Shown here piece by piece: positions 44,054 through 53,314 of a stretch of DNA of 64,000 nt. Positions within the stretch are counted from its first letter, which is position 1, and every line of letters starts with the position of its first letter. The DNA is taken from the NCBI RefSeq assembly GCF_014171595.1, contig NZ_CP050451.1:248001-312000 (forward strand). Reading direction: 5' to 3'. A program made the position numbers and the translations under genes. Source of the DNA: Massilia sp. Se16.2.3 (GTDB lineage Bacteria; Pseudomonadota; Gammaproteobacteria; Burkholderiales; Burkholderiaceae_D). The notes beneath the pieces were generated by a model. It did not search any database and was not told the DNA's origin. It saw nothing but the letters and a program-made list of their open reading frames with translations.

Positions 44054-44375
44054 AATGATGAACTTGCCCGACAATCCCGACCATGCCGTCGCCCAGGTGG
44101 CGGACCTGTTTCACCTGCTCGGCGACTCGACCCGGCTGCGCATCGTGCTGGCCTGCCTGGCCCAGCCGACCGCGGTAGGCGACATCGCCGCGGCCCTGTC
44201 GCTTTCCAGTTCGCTGGTCAGCCACCACCTGCGCCTGCTGCGGGCAGCGCGTATCGTCAAGGCCGAGCGCCAGGGCAAGCAGGTATTTTATTCGGCTGCC
44301 GACGCCCACATCAGCACCCTGCTTGCGAACATGTTCGAACACATCGCAGAACCTGCCAACGGAACCGACCCATGA
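44049..44375 (+). CDS. ArsR/SmtB family metal-sensing repressor
   Basis: A 108-residue winged-helix repressor: LFHLLGDSTRLRIVLACLAQP, then SLSSSLVSHHLRLLRAARIVKAERQGKQVFY as recognition helix and wing. The first residues (MLMMN) allow starts at 44049, 44055 or 44058; the later ones lie outside the operator. It overlaps the cation exporter by 4 bases (ATGA), so it probably senses the exported metal (zinc, cobalt or cadmium). The last residues contain one His (NMFEHIAEP), consistent with an alpha-5 metal site, but this is not proven. Confidence 0.88.
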   Translation: MLMMNLPDNPDHAVAQVADLFHLLGDSTRLRIVLACLAQPTAVGDIAAALSLSSSLVSHHLRLLRAARIVKAERQGKQVFYSAADAHISTLLANMFEHIAEPANGTDP

Positions 44376-45313
44376 GCCACGACCATCACCACCACGATCA
44401 CGGCCATGGCCACGGTCATCACCATCACCACCACCCGGTGCCGGGCCACGGCCGCGCCTTTGCGCTGGCGATCGGCGTCAACTCGGCCTTTGTCGCGATC
44501 GAATTCGTCTACGGCTTCCTCGCCAACTCGACGGCGCTGATGGCCGATGCCGGCCATAACCTGTCGGACGTACTCGGCCTGATCCTGGCCTGGGGTGCGG
44601 CGGTACTGGCCAAGCGCGCACCGAGCGCGCGCTATACCTATGGCCTGCGCAGTTCGTCGATCCTGGCGGCGCTGGCCAATGCGATCCTGCTGCTGCTCGC
44701 CTGCGGTGCGATCGCCTGGGAAGCCATCCACCGCTTCACGGCACCACCGGCCGTGGAAGGCATCACGGTGTCGGTGGTGGCGGCGATCGGCGTGGCCATC
44801 AATGGCTTCTCCGCCTGGCTGTTCATGGCCGGCAGCAAGGGCGACCTGAACGTGCGCGGCGCCTACCTGCACATGGCGGCCGATGCGGCCATTTCGCTGG
44901 GCGTGGTGGTTTCGGGCCTGGTGATCATGGGCACCGGCTGGACCTGGCTCGACCCGGCGGTCAGCCTCGTCATCGTGCTGGTGATCGTGGCCGGCACCTG
45001 GTCGCTGCTGCGCGAGTCGACCGGGCTGATCATGGCCGCGGTGCCGGACAGCGTCGACGCCGGCGCCGTCCACGGTTTCCTGGCCGGGCGCCGGGGCGTG
45101 GCGGAAGTGCACGACGTGCACATCTGGGCGATGAGCACGACCGAGACCGCGCTGACGGCCCACCTGGTGATGCCAGGCGGCTATCCCGGCGACGCCGTGC
45201 TCGACGACATCGTCGCCCACCTGCGCGAGGATTTCGCCATCCACCACTGCACCTTGCAGGTGGAAGAAGGCACGACGCGCCACGGCTGCGCGCTGGCGGA
45301 ACAGCACGCATGA
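44372..45313 (+). CDS. Cation diffusion facilitator (CzcD/ZitB-like exporter)
   Basis: A 313-residue metal/proton antiporter. The N-terminus is a His-rich tail (16 His within the first 25 residues) that probably binds Zn. Six membrane helices follow; TM2 has LMADAGHNLSDVLGL and TM5 has LHMAADAAISLGVVV, the two His/Asp metal-site motifs. The C-terminal cytoplasmic domain has VHDVHIWAMSTTETALTAHLV. It is coupled to the ArsR gene, so metal-induced efflux is likely. Confidence 0.93.
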   Translation: MSHDHHHHDHGHGHGHHHHHHPVPGHGRAFALAIGVNSAFVAIEFVYGFLANSTALMADAGHNLSDVLGLILAWGAAVLAKRAPSARYTYGLRSSSILAALANAILLLLACGAIAWEAIHRFTAPPAVEGITVSVVAAIGVAINGFSAWLFMAGSKGDLNVRGAYLHMAADAAISLGVVVSGLVIMGTGWTWLDPAVSLVIVLVIVAGTWSLLRESTGLIMAAVPDSVDAGAVHGFLAGRRGVAEVHDVHIWAMSTTETALTAHLVMPGGYPGDAVLDDIVAHLREDFAIHHCTLQVEEGTTRHGCALAEQHA

Positions 45314-45324
45314 ACAGCCACGGC

Positions 45325-45505
45325 TGGGGTCAGGTCTGACATTCGGACACGGCCTCTGCTGTTATCACGGTCATGACAGCTGCTGCGTGCGGATCTTCTG
45401 GTTTCCTGCGCGGATGAAGAATTCGATCGGCGGGCCGAGGACATCCGTCGCGGTCGCCATATCGGCTATGGCAGAGCTTGCGTCCGAATGTCAGACCTGA
45501 CCCCA
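45325..45505. repeat. 181-bp element with 24-bp perfect inverted ends
   Basis: The left end (45325-45348) begins TGGGGTCAGGTCTGACATTC and the right end (45482-45505) is its exact inverse over 24 bases. The 133-base interior has no full ORF. TGGGGTCAG-type ends are common at REP-associated tyrosine transposase (RAYT) sites in proteobacteria, so this may be a decayed or non-autonomous unit. A partial CCTGACCCCG repeats 5 bases beyond the right end. It starts 12 bases after the cation exporter stop. Confidence 0.7.
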
Positions 45506-45711
45506 GGTTGCCTGACCCCGGATTGCCATACGACGCGCATGCGGTATGTCCTCGATGGCCCCCCGACGAGAGCGATACTGTTTCTTTTGCGTTCTTTACT
45601 TTTTAGTTAACGATGGTAGTAATATTACATCGCAGCGTTTGCCATGCTTTTTCCGAGCAAGCGACTGCCCTCGGTAACTACCAGGTATAAAACAACGAAG
45701 AAGGAGACAGT

Positions 45712-48700
45712 ATGCTTACCAGACGTAGTTTAACTTCACGGCTGTGGCTTGGCTTGGCCGTGTGTGGCGGGCTGCTGCTGGCCTGGCTCACGAGCTGGCC
45801 GGTGGCGAGCGCCCACGCCCAGCAGACAATGGCCGCGAGCGCCGTCCCCGTCGCGGCCAATACCATCCGCGTCCACTTCCGCCGCGTCCAGAACGACACC
45901 GACCAGTGGGGCGTGTACTCCTGGGAAGGCCCGGCCAAGCCGAGTTCGGCCTGGATCCTGGATCGCTTCATGTTCAGCCAGACCGACGCCTTCGGCGGCT
46001 ATGCCGACATCGCACTGGCCAGCGGCAAGACTGCGATGTGGTTCCTGGTTACCGACGGCAGCGGCAACAAGAACTGCGGCGCCGACCAGGGTGCACCGCT
46101 GCCGGCCGATGTCGCCACGAAAGGCCACGAGATCTGGCTGCTCGAAGGCGACTGCACCGTCTACACGACGCCTCCTTCGATCAGCTACGGCAACCTGGCC
46201 AATGCGAACGCGCACTGGCTGTCGACGAACACGATCGCCTGGCCGGGCGTGCCGGCTGGCGCAAGCTACAAGCTGGTCTACGCGGCCAATGGTGGACTCG
46301 GTTCCGGCCCGGAAGGCGTGCTGGGTGCCGACAGCAGCATGGCGCTGACGCCGCAGCCGCTGCCGCAAGCGCTGCGCGACAAATTCCCGCACCTGCGCGA
46401 CGCAACCGGCCTGGCGCTGGGCGCCGCGGACGCCGCAAGAATCCCCGCGCTGGCTGGCGGCCAGTTCGCCGTCGCGCAGTTCGATGGCGCGGGCCGGCTG
46501 GTGCAAGTGACTTCGCTGCAAACGGCGGGCATGCTCGACGACGCCTTTGCCGTGCGCGCAGCCGATAGCAAACTGGGCCTGAGCTTCAACGCGGCCGGCG
46601 TGCCGACTTTCCGCCTGTGGGCGCCGACCGCCAAATCCGTCGCACTCGACATCTACCCGCACGGCACGGGCGGCCCGAAAGCAGCACAGCTGCCAATGCG
46701 CCTCGATCCCGCCACCGGCATCTGGAGCCTGACGGCAGCCAATGCCGACTGGACCAACCGCGCCTATTACACCTACACGGTCAAGGTGCTGTCGCGCTGG
46801 GCGAACAACACCGTGGTGACGAATACCGTTACCGATCCGTATTCGCTGAGTCTCAGCGCCAACAGCGCCCGCTCTTTTGTTGCCAACCTCGACAGCCCGC
46901 GCCTGAAGCCGGCCGGCTGGGACGAGCACCGGTTGCCGAAACTGGCGCATCCGGCCGACATCTCGCTGTACGAACTGCATGTGCGCGACTTCAGCGCGAG
47001 CGACGACTCGGTACCCGCCCATCACCGCGGCAAATACCTCGCCTTTACCGACCGCGATGCGCGCGGCATGCGTCACCTGAAATCGCTGCAGAAGGCGGGC
47101 CTGTCGCACGTGCACCTGCTGCCGGCTTTCGACATCGCCAGCATCGACGAAACCAAATGCACGACGCCCGTCATTCCGGATGCCGGCCCGAGTTCGGAAG
47201 CGCAGCAGGCGGCGGTGGACGCGGCGCGCGACAGCGACTGTTTTAACTGGGGCTACGATCCGGTGCACTACAACGCGCCGGAAGGCAGCTATGCGACGAA
47301 CGCCGACGACGGCTTCACGCGCGTGCGCGAGTTCCGCGCCATGGTGCAAAGCCTGCACGAGACCGGCCTGCGGGTGACGATGGACGTCGTCTTCAACCAC
47401 ACCAGCCAGTCGCAGCAGGGGCCCCTGTCCGTGCTCGACAAGATCGTGCCGACCTATTACTACCGCCTGAACGCCGCCGGCGCCAATACCAACGACAGCT
47501 GCTGCGCCGACACGGCCGCCGAGCACACGATGATGGGCAAGCTGATGATCGATTCGGTGTCGCTGTGGGCCTCCGCATACAAGGTCGACAGCTTCCGTTT
47601 CGACCTGATGGCCTTTGCGCCGCTCGACCTGATGCGCCGCCTTCAGGCAGGCGTGAACCGCGCCGCCGGCCGCGAGATCTACCTGTACGGCGAAGGCTGG
47701 AACTTCGGCACGGTCGGCAACGACGCCCGCTTCGTGCAGGCACGCCAGTCGAACCTGTACGGCTCCGGCATCGGTTCCTTCAACGACCGCCTGCGCGACG
47801 CGATGCGCGGAGGTGGCTGCTGCGACGGCGGCGACAACCTGGTGCGCCAGCAGGGCTTCGTCAACGGCGTCTGGTATGACCCGAATCACCTTGCCAATCA
47901 ATCGCGCGACGACGCACTGCGCCTGGCCGACCTGGTGCGTGTCGGCCTGTCCGGCACCCTGCGCGACTACCGTTTCGTCGACCGTTTCGGCTCGTTGCGC
48001 ACGAATGCCGACATCGATTACGCGGGCCAGCAGGCCGGCTACACCGCCAACCCGCTTGAGACCATCAACTACGTCGAGAAGCACGACAACCAAACCCTGT
48101 TCGACATCAACGCCTTCCGCCTGCCGCAAGACACACCGCTGGCGGACCGTGTGCGTGTGCAGAACCTGGGCGCGGCCGTCGTGCTGCTGGCGCAGGGCAT
48201 TCCCTTCATCCACGCGGGCCAGGAGTTGCTGCGTTCGAAGTCGCTCGACCGCGACAGCTACAACGCGGGCGACTGGTTCAACCGCCTCGACTACAGCTAC
48301 GCCTCGAACAACTTCGGCGTCGGCCTGCCGCTGGCCGGCCCTAACCGCGACAACTGGAGCCTGATGGCGCCGGTGCTGGAAAATGCCCTCATCAAGCCGG
48401 ACACGAAGGCCATCCTGTCGGCCAAATCCGCCTTCGAAGACCTGCTGGCGATCCGCAACGACACCACCCTGTTCCGCCTGCGCAGCGGCCAGGACGTCAA
48501 GGAGCGCCTGGTCTTCCACAACACGGGACCGGACCAGTTGCCTGGCCTGGTGGTAATGCGCATCGATGGCGACAAGCCGACCCGCTATCCCGGCGCGCGC
48601 TACAAGAGCGTGGTGGTGCTGTTCAACGTCGACAAGGAAGCGAAGACGATCGCGATTCCCGAACTGAAGGGAGCAAAGCTGGCGCTGCACAGGATCCAGC

Positions 48701-48819
48701 GCACCTCGAATGACGCGATCGTGAAGACGGCGCGCTTCGACGCGGCCAGCGGCGGGTTCACGGTTCCCGCGCGGACGACGGCGGTCTTCGTCGAAACGGG
48801 CGGCGGCAATGCCGACTGA
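45712..48819 (+). CDS. Secreted pullulanase-type alpha-1,6-glucosidase
   Basis: 1035 residues with a signal peptide ending about AHA-QQ (residue 37). N-terminal beta domains include a CBM41-like segment (IRVHFRRVQNDTDQWGVYSWEG) and a CBM48/E-set-like region (FRLWAPTAKSVALDIYPHG). The GH13 barrel shows YELHVRDFSASD, MDVVFNHT, VDSFRFDLMA (nucleophile Asp), YLYGEGWNFG (acid Glu) and VEKHDNQTLFD. It belongs to the GH13_13 pullulanase type and would debranch pullulan or glycogen. The Cys-rich CCADT and GGCCDGGD loops suggest disulfides. It is a single gene with a 200-base leader after the repeat element. Confidence 0.93.
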   Translation: MLTRRSLTSRLWLGLAVCGGLLLAWLTSWPVASAHAQQTMAASAVPVAANTIRVHFRRVQNDTDQWGVYSWEGPAKPSSAWILDRFMFSQTDAFGGYADIALASGKTAMWFLVTDGSGNKNCGADQGAPLPADVATKGHEIWLLEGDCTVYTTPPSISYGNLANANAHWLSTNTIAWPGVPAGASYKLVYAANGGLGSGPEGVLGADSSMALTPQPLPQALRDKFPHLRDATGLALGAADAARIPALAGGQFAVAQFDGAGRLVQVTSLQTAGMLDDAFAVRAADSKLGLSFNAAGVPTFRLWAPTAKSVALDIYPHGTGGPKAAQLPMRLDPATGIWSLTAANADWTNRAYYTYTVKVLSRWANNTVVTNTVTDPYSLSLSANSARSFVANLDSPRLKPAGWDEHRLPKLAHPADISLYELHVRDFSASDDSVPAHHRGKYLAFTDRDARGMRHLKSLQKAGLSHVHLLPAFDIASIDETKCTTPVIPDAGPSSEAQQAAVDAARDSDCFNWGYDPVHYNAPEGSYATNADDGFTRVREFRAMVQSLHETGLRVTMDVVFNHTSQSQQGPLSVLDKIVPTYYYRLNAAGANTNDSCCADTAAEHTMMGKLMIDSVSLWASAYKVDSFRFDLMAFAPLDLMRRLQAGVNRAAGREIYLYGEGWNFGTVGNDARFVQARQSNLYGSGIGSFNDRLRDAMRGGGCCDGGDNLVRQQGFVNGVWYDPNHLANQSRDDALRLADLVRVGLSGTLRDYRFVDRFGSLRTNADIDYAGQQAGYTANPLETINYVEKHDNQTLFDINAFRLPQDTPLADRVRVQNLGAAVVLLAQGIPFIHAGQELLRSKSLDRDSYNAGDWFNRLDYSYASNNFGVGLPLAGPNRDNWSLMAPVLENALIKPDTKAILSAKSAFEDLLAIRNDTTLFRLRSGQDVKERLVFHNTGPDQLPGLVVMRIDGDKPTRYPGARYKSVVVLFNVDKEAKTIAIPELKGAKLALHRIQRTSNDAIVKTARFDAASGGFTVPARTTAVFVETGGGNAD

Positions 48820-48967
48820 GCGGACGGGCTGAAAGGAAGAGGCGCCTCGGCCATTGTCTGCATTGCAGGCGATGGCCGGGGCGCCTGGCCGCTGCGAAGA
48901 CATCGGCTTGCCAGCAATGCAAGATGCGCCCTACAATCGGCTCATCCGCCACCGTCCCCGCACCCCA

Positions 48968-49546
48968 ATGCACATCCTTCTCGTCGCTGCGGTCGCGCTA
49001 TCCGCCGCCCTCCTCCCAGGCCGTGTTCACTCAGGCGAATGCGATCACACGCGGCTTGCGAAACAATATGCCGGCATGCTGGAGGAAGACCAGGCATTGC
49101 GCGGCCGTTATATCGAGATCCTGGAGCGCGAGCACAAGAAACGTCCGGTCGACGCGGCCGAAAAAGAACGCATTGAAAACACGATCCTTGCGACCGACGA
49201 GAAAAACCAGCGCGAGCTGGACCGGCTGATCGAACGCTGTGGCTGGCCTGGAAAACTGGACAAGAAACGCGCGGCGCGTTCGGCATTTTTCATCATCCAG
49301 CATGCCGAACTGCCGTATCAACTGAGATACCTTCCCGTGATCAAGGCAGCCAACCGCCGGGGCGAGATATCGAACGAATACATGGCCTGGATGGTGGACC
49401 GGATCCTGGTGCGGCAGGGTAAACCACAAAAATACGGTACCGACTCCGACTTTGGCAGCGGCAAGATCTCACCCGTCGAAGACAGCAAGAACCTGAATAG
49501 ACGGCGCCGGGAAATCGGCTTGCCGCGGCTGCCCGGCTTCGATTGA
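48968..49546 (+). CDS. Exported DUF6624-type protein
   Basis: 192 residues with a short signal peptide (to about VHS). The pattern of the DUF6624 family is seen in RELDRLIERCGWPGKLDKKRAARSAFFIIQHAEL, YLPVIKAANRRGEISNEYMAWMVDRILVRQGKPQKYGT and PVEDSKNLNRRRREIGLP. The function is unknown. It is probably monocistronic. I choose ATG 48968, since longer frames lack a signal peptide. Confidence 0.75.
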   Translation: MHILLVAAVALSAALLPGRVHSGECDHTRLAKQYAGMLEEDQALRGRYIEILEREHKKRPVDAAEKERIENTILATDEKNQRELDRLIERCGWPGKLDKKRAARSAFFIIQHAELPYQLRYLPVIKAANRRGEISNEYMAWMVDRILVRQGKPQKYGTDSDFGSGKISPVEDSKNLNRRRREIGLPRLPGFD

Positions 49547-49580
49547 CCGCGCGCGGAGGATCCAGGCGCGCTTGCCCGCT

Positions 49581-49625
49581 CAGGTGCTCAGGTGCTCAGG
49601 TGCTCAGGTGCTCAGGTGCTCAGGT
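49581..49625. repeat. 8-bp tandem repeat, CAGGTGCT x5
   Basis: Five perfect copies of CAGGTGCT occupy 49581-49620, followed by a partial CAGGT. The array lies between the convergent ends of the DUF6624 and DUF4272 genes and contains the stop codon of the latter (49614-49612). Its unit can change length by slippage and would alter the DUF4272 C-terminus. Confidence 0.85.
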
Positions 49626-50814
49626 CAGTCTCGTCCCAGCTGTCTTCCCCGGCCAGTGCCCAGGTGAGGGCATGGCGGCGCTCGTGAACGGCGCCGCCAT
49701 GAGCAATGGGATCGAATCCAGAAGGCACGGTCGCGCCACCCATCTGCGCGCTCCTGACGGCGTTATGGGCACAATAAAACCTGTACTCCATGGGAATCAC
49801 CTCGCTCGCCGGGCGCATCGATGCGTTTGCCGCGAAGTCGGCGGCGCTGCCCTCCCAGGGCGGCAGGAAGTCGAACAGTAATTCGTTGATGACCTCGTCA
49901 GGGACCTGGCCCGCGTCCAGGGTCGGTACCCGCGGGAAGCCGGCGACCCATGCCAGCGCCCACAGGTTCTCCAGCTTCCAGCCGACTGTCGCGCCATGCC
50001 TGGACTGCGCCTCGGTGCGCGGCAGGTCGATCAGCGCCAGTTCGCTCTCCGTCATCGCCGCGCGCAGACCGTTGCGCGCGATGTAGCCGCGCAGAACCTC
50101 CGAACCGACCGCATGTTCCGGCGCCGCGGCCCAGGCAAACACGGCCTGCAAGGCCATCAGCCGCATGACGATCGCCTGTGCGTCGCGCACGCGCAGGTCG
50201 AGGTCCGGCAGGGGCAAGGCATTGGCCGGCTTGAAGCCGAGCGACGCCAATTCACCGAACACGCGCTGTTTCAGTGCCAGCGCCCGCTCGTCGACCGGGC
50301 CCGCCGCCGGTACCGGGGTGCCGGGGGTATAGGCCGGCCACCTGGCACCGGGATCGAACTCGTTCACGTTGGCGCCATACAGTACCCTGCCGCGCGCGTC
50401 GCGCAATGCCGAGGGCGTGAACCAGACCGCATCGAGCGCTTCGGCGATGGCCGACAGGATGGCAAGGCGTTCGTCGCCCGCCTCCATGTCGGGGTCGCAG
50501 ATTGTGCCGAGCACGAAACCGAATTGCCCGATCAAGCCAAGCGCTTTCGCCTGTTCCGGGGCCGCCGGGAAGCGCGCAAAATAGCCGCGCATGCCGTTCA
50601 GTTGTACCTGCCAGCCTTCACCCGTGTAGTAGGCAGGGTCGTGCGTGATGCGCAGCTGCTTTTTCCTGAGCCATCCGCTCGTGGTGACGGTGAGTTCGGC
50701 CCATGCCTCGGCGGGGCCGGCGACCTTGAACCTGGCATCCATCTGCCGCAGCACGTCGATCACCGCGTCAGGATGTCCAGCCTGGGCAAACAGGGTGACA
50801 GGTTCGGTCGCCAT
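49612..50814 (-). CDS. DUF4272 domain protein
   Basis: 400 residues, no signal peptide. The DUF4272 part fills the C-terminal half (ALKQRVFGELASLGFKPANALPLPD, VMRLMALQAVFAWAA, KLENLWALAWVAGFPRVPTLDAGQVPD, MEYRFYCAHNAVRSAQMG, VHERRHALTWALAGED). The N-terminal half (about 1-165) is a separate domain with WFTPSALRDARGRVLYG. The function is unknown; some relatives occur near polymorphic toxin immunity genes, but nothing here supports that. It lies 11 bases downstream of cysK, so it may be co-transcribed with it. Confidence 0.75.
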   Translation of the reverse strand: MATEPVTLFAQAGHPDAVIDVLRQMDARFKVAGPAEAWAELTVTTSGWLRKKQLRITHDPAYYTGEGWQVQLNGMRGYFARFPAAPEQAKALGLIGQFGFVLGTICDPDMEAGDERLAILSAIAEALDAVWFTPSALRDARGRVLYGANVNEFDPGARWPAYTPGTPVPAAGPVDERALALKQRVFGELASLGFKPANALPLPDLDLRVRDAQAIVMRLMALQAVFAWAAAPEHAVGSEVLRGYIARNGLRAAMTESELALIDLPRTEAQSRHGATVGWKLENLWALAWVAGFPRVPTLDAGQVPDEVINELLFDFLPPWEGSAADFAANASMRPASEVIPMEYRFYCAHNAVRSAQMGGATVPSGFDPIAHGGAVHERRHALTWALAGEDSWDETDLST

Positions 50815-50825
50815 CGTGAAGCGCG

Positions 50826-51755
50826 TCAGCCGGCCAGGTTGGCGAACAGCGCCGTGCTCAGGTAACGCTCGCCGAACGACGGAATGATCGTCACGATCAT
50901 TTTGCCCGCGTTCTCGGGGCGCTGGGCCACTTGCATCGCAGCCCACAGCGCCGCGCCCGACGAGATCCCGACCAGGAGCCCCTCCTCGCGCGCGGCGGCG
51001 CGGGCGGTCTCGAAGGCGTTGTCGTTGCTGACGGTGACGATCTCGTCGTAGATGCCGGTATTGAGCACCTGCGGCACGAAGCCGGCGCCGATGCCCTGGA
51101 TCGGGTGCGGGCCCTTGGTGCCCTTCGAGAGGATGGGCGAGGCTTCCGGCTCGACCGCGATGACCCGGAAGCCGGGTTTGCGCTCCTTGATCACTTCACC
51201 GACGCCGGTGATGGTGCCGCCGGTGCCGATGCCGGCCACCAGGATATCCACCTTGCCATCGGTGTCGCGCCAGATTTCCTCGGCGGTGGTGCGGCGGTGC
51301 ACCGCCGGGTTGGCCGGGTTGTTGAACTGCTGCGGCATGAAGGCGTTCGGGGTATTGGCGACGATTTCCTCGGCGCGGCGGATGGCGCCCAGCATGCCTT
51401 CCGGCCCGGGCGTGAGCACCAGTTCGGCGCCATAGGCGCGCAGCAGCATGCGCCGCTCGTTGCTCATCGTTTCCGGCATGACGAGCTTGCAGCGGTAGCC
51501 GCGCGCGGCGCAGACCATCGCCAGCGCGATGCCGGTATTGCCGCTGGTCGGCTCGACGATGACGGTGTCGGGACCGATCCTGCCGGCCTGCTCGGCCGCC
51601 TCGATCATCGCCAGGCCGATGCGGTCCTTGACGCTGTGCGCGGGATTGTGGAACTCGAGCTTGGCGAGGATCTCCGCGCCGCCTTGCGCCAGTTTGCGGA
51701 TCCTGACCAATGGAGTATTGCCGATCAATTCAGTGACATCGTTCGCGATACGCAT
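50826..51755 (-). CDS. cysK: Cysteine synthase A (O-acetylserine sulfhydrylase)
   Basis: A 309-residue PLP enzyme making cysteine from O-acetylserine and sulfide. The opening [16 protein letters not shown] is that of CysK. The PLP lysine is in [12 protein letters not shown] (about residue 42), PTSGNTG binds the substrate, GTGGTITG binds phosphate and SSGAAL holds the pyridine-nitrogen Ser. I start at 51755 because AAGGGG is well spaced for it; 51761 is 2 codons longer. In family members the PLP loop is usually NPAGSVKD; the His here is a mild deviation. Confidence 0.93.
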   Translation of the reverse strand: MRIANDVTELIGNTPLVRIRKLAQGGAEILAKLEFHNPAHSVKDRIGLAMIEAAEQAGRIGPDTVIVEPTSGNTGIALAMVCAARGYRCKLVMPETMSNERRMLLRAYGAELVLTPGPEGMLGAIRRAEEIVANTPNAFMPQQFNNPANPAVHRRTTAEEIWRDTDGKVDILVAGIGTGGTITGVGEVIKERKPGFRVIAVEPEASPILSKGTKGPHPIQGIGAGFVPQVLNTGIYDEIVTVSNDNAFETARAAAREEGLLVGISSGAALWAAMQVAQRPENAGKMIVTIIPSFGERYLSTALFANLAG

Positions 51756-51865
51756 TCCCATCCCCTTGTTTGTGTAGTGAGCCTGCTGTGGTGCCGCCGC
51801 CGGAGCCCGTGACCCTTGTCAGCTGGCCTGGCGATGGCGAAAAAAATCGATTGCCGCTTCCGCGA

Positions 51866-52312
51866 TCAATCCTGCCCCTCCTGCAGGCAGGGATGCCGGT
51901 CCTCCCCCTCCTGCACCTGCCACGTCCCTTCGTCCAGGCCTGTCTCGAGGATGGCCCAGGCGGCATCGGCGCTGACCGTGTCCGGAATATGAAGCGCAAC
52001 GAGCTCATGCTTCTCCATGGGACTGCGCTCGAACGCGCAACCGATGGCACGCAGGCTGGCGAGAAGCGCCTCGGCGCGGGCAAGCTGCATGCGCTCGTAG
52101 AACACCCGGTAGCAGGAGTGCGGCGACTTGGCCAAGGTGCGTTCGTACGCGTAGCACCCCGGCGCCAGCGAACGGGCGGCGACCAGGTCGCCGAAGTTGA
52201 CGCCTTTCAGATAGAACGGATAGTTGTCGAGAACAAAGCCGTCCGCCACCGGGGTGGCCCACAGGTTTTCCACCCCTTCCTCGGATTCGAAGACGATTTT
52301 CACCTGTTCCAT
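51866..52312 (-). CDS. DUF4265 domain protein
   Basis: 148 residues starting MEQVKIVFESEEG. The DUF4265 pattern is visible: ENLWATPVADGFVLDNYPFYLKGVNFGDLVAA and ERTLAKSPHSCYRVFYE. These proteins are of unknown function and are often found near immunity-like genes. A longer in-frame start at 52369 exists but lacks homology. It is on the same strand as FKBP upstream and cysK downstream. Confidence 0.75.
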   Translation of the reverse strand: MEQVKIVFESEEGVENLWATPVADGFVLDNYPFYLKGVNFGDLVAARSLAPGCYAYERTLAKSPHSCYRVFYERMQLARAEALLASLRAIGCAFERSPMEKHELVALHIPDTVSADAAWAILETGLDEGTWQVQEGEDRHPCLQEGQD

Positions 52313-52334
52313 GATTTCAGGGGGACGCGGCAGC

Positions 52335-52532
52335 TCAGCGCGCAGCGGCGAGCCCGCCGCCGTAGACACAATCGGGAAAGGCGTCGACGAGTCGCTTCCT
52401 CAGGCGGGCCATCGGCAAGCCTGCCGCCGACGGCGGCTGCGTATGCGCTACCGCAATCGACCTGACATGGCGCCCCAGGTTCGATTCGCCGAGTTCGCCG
52501 AGCAAGATGACCCTGCTTGCTGAGCAATTCAT
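52335..52532 (-). CDS. Small hypothetical ORF
   Basis: 65 residues in a 267-base gap between FKBP and DUF4265. The second half (LPMARLRKRLVDAFPDCVYGGGLAAAR) has protein-like composition, but I do not recognise it. A different in-frame start, MDELLSKQ at 52534, is possible if an indel is present. It could also be non-coding. Confidence 0.3.
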   Translation of the reverse strand: MNCSASRVILLGELGESNLGRHVRSIAVAHTQPPSAAGLPMARLRKRLVDAFPDCVYGGGLAAAR

Positions 52533-52579
52533 CCATGGGCGTACGGCCTGTCGGCAATGGTGAACTTGATGGGAAAGAC

Positions 52580-53233
52580 TTATTTCACGCCCAGCAGTTC
52601 GACGTCGAAGATGAGATCGGCGTCCGGCGGGATCATGCCGCCCGGGGCGCCGCGCTTGCCGTAGGCGAGCTCGCTGGGAATGATCAGGGTGCGCTTGCCG
52701 CCCACCTTCATGCCGGCGACGCCCTGCTCCCAGCCCTTGATGACCTGGCCGGCGCCGAGACGGAATTCGAGCGGCGTGCGGCCGGCTTCGAGCGAGGAAT
52801 CGAATTTGCGGCCGCGGCCATTGCGCGCGACCGGCTTGTGGAGCCAGCCGGTGTAATTCACGCGCACCTCGTTGCCGACGACGGCTTCCTTGCCCTTGCC
52901 GACGACGCTGTCGATGATCTCGATCTTCGGACCGGTGACCACCGGTGGCACCGGCTGTGCGGCCTGGGCGGTAGCGGCGGCCTGGGCGGCGGCGGCCGCA
53001 TTCTCGGTGCCGCCTGCCGCAGCCTGGCCGGCGGCCTGCTGCGAGCTCGCCGCGGCCTGGTCGGCGGCGCTTTGCACGCCCTGCTGGCGCACGGTGGTGG
53101 CGGCCTGGCCGGCGCCCGTTGCCGCTTGCGGCGCGTTCGCCGGGGTGACGGTCGTGGAGGCAGGTTGCTGGGCGTGGGCGGCGGTTGCGAGCAACAGGGC
53201 CGCGAAAGTAGTGCAGGTGGTGCGACGCATCAT
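52580..53233 (-). CDS. Exported FKBP-type peptidyl-prolyl isomerase
   Basis: 217 residues: signal peptide (to AHA-QQ), an Ala/Gln-rich low-complexity linker over residues 25-95, then a complete FKBP domain ([69 protein letters not shown]). It folds proteins in the periplasm. The linker is longer than usual for this class and is probably a flexible spacer; no FKBP_N dimer domain is seen. Confidence 0.92.
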   Translation of the reverse strand: MMRRTTCTTFAALLLATAAHAQQPASTTVTPANAPQAATGAGQAATTVRQQGVQSAADQAAASSQQAAGQAAAGGTENAAAAAQAAATAQAAQPVPPVVTGPKIEIIDSVVGKGKEAVVGNEVRVNYTGWLHKPVARNGRGRKFDSSLEAGRTPLEFRLGAGQVIKGWEQGVAGMKVGGKRTLIIPSELAYGKRGAPGGMIPPDADLIFDVELLGVK

Positions 53234-53314
53234 GGGAGACTCTTTCGATGACAGGATTTCAATGAATCCTATGATAGCAAGGCCTCCGCCAGATGCACAG
53301 GTGGCAAGCGCCGA

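Noticed and set aside
45736..48903. A 1055-codon open frame on the minus strand
   Set aside because: It is antisense to the pullulanase gene, with no recognisable motif and shadow-like composition.
49581..49625. Possible CRISPR array
   Set aside because: Units are 8 bp without spacers, and no cas gene is present.
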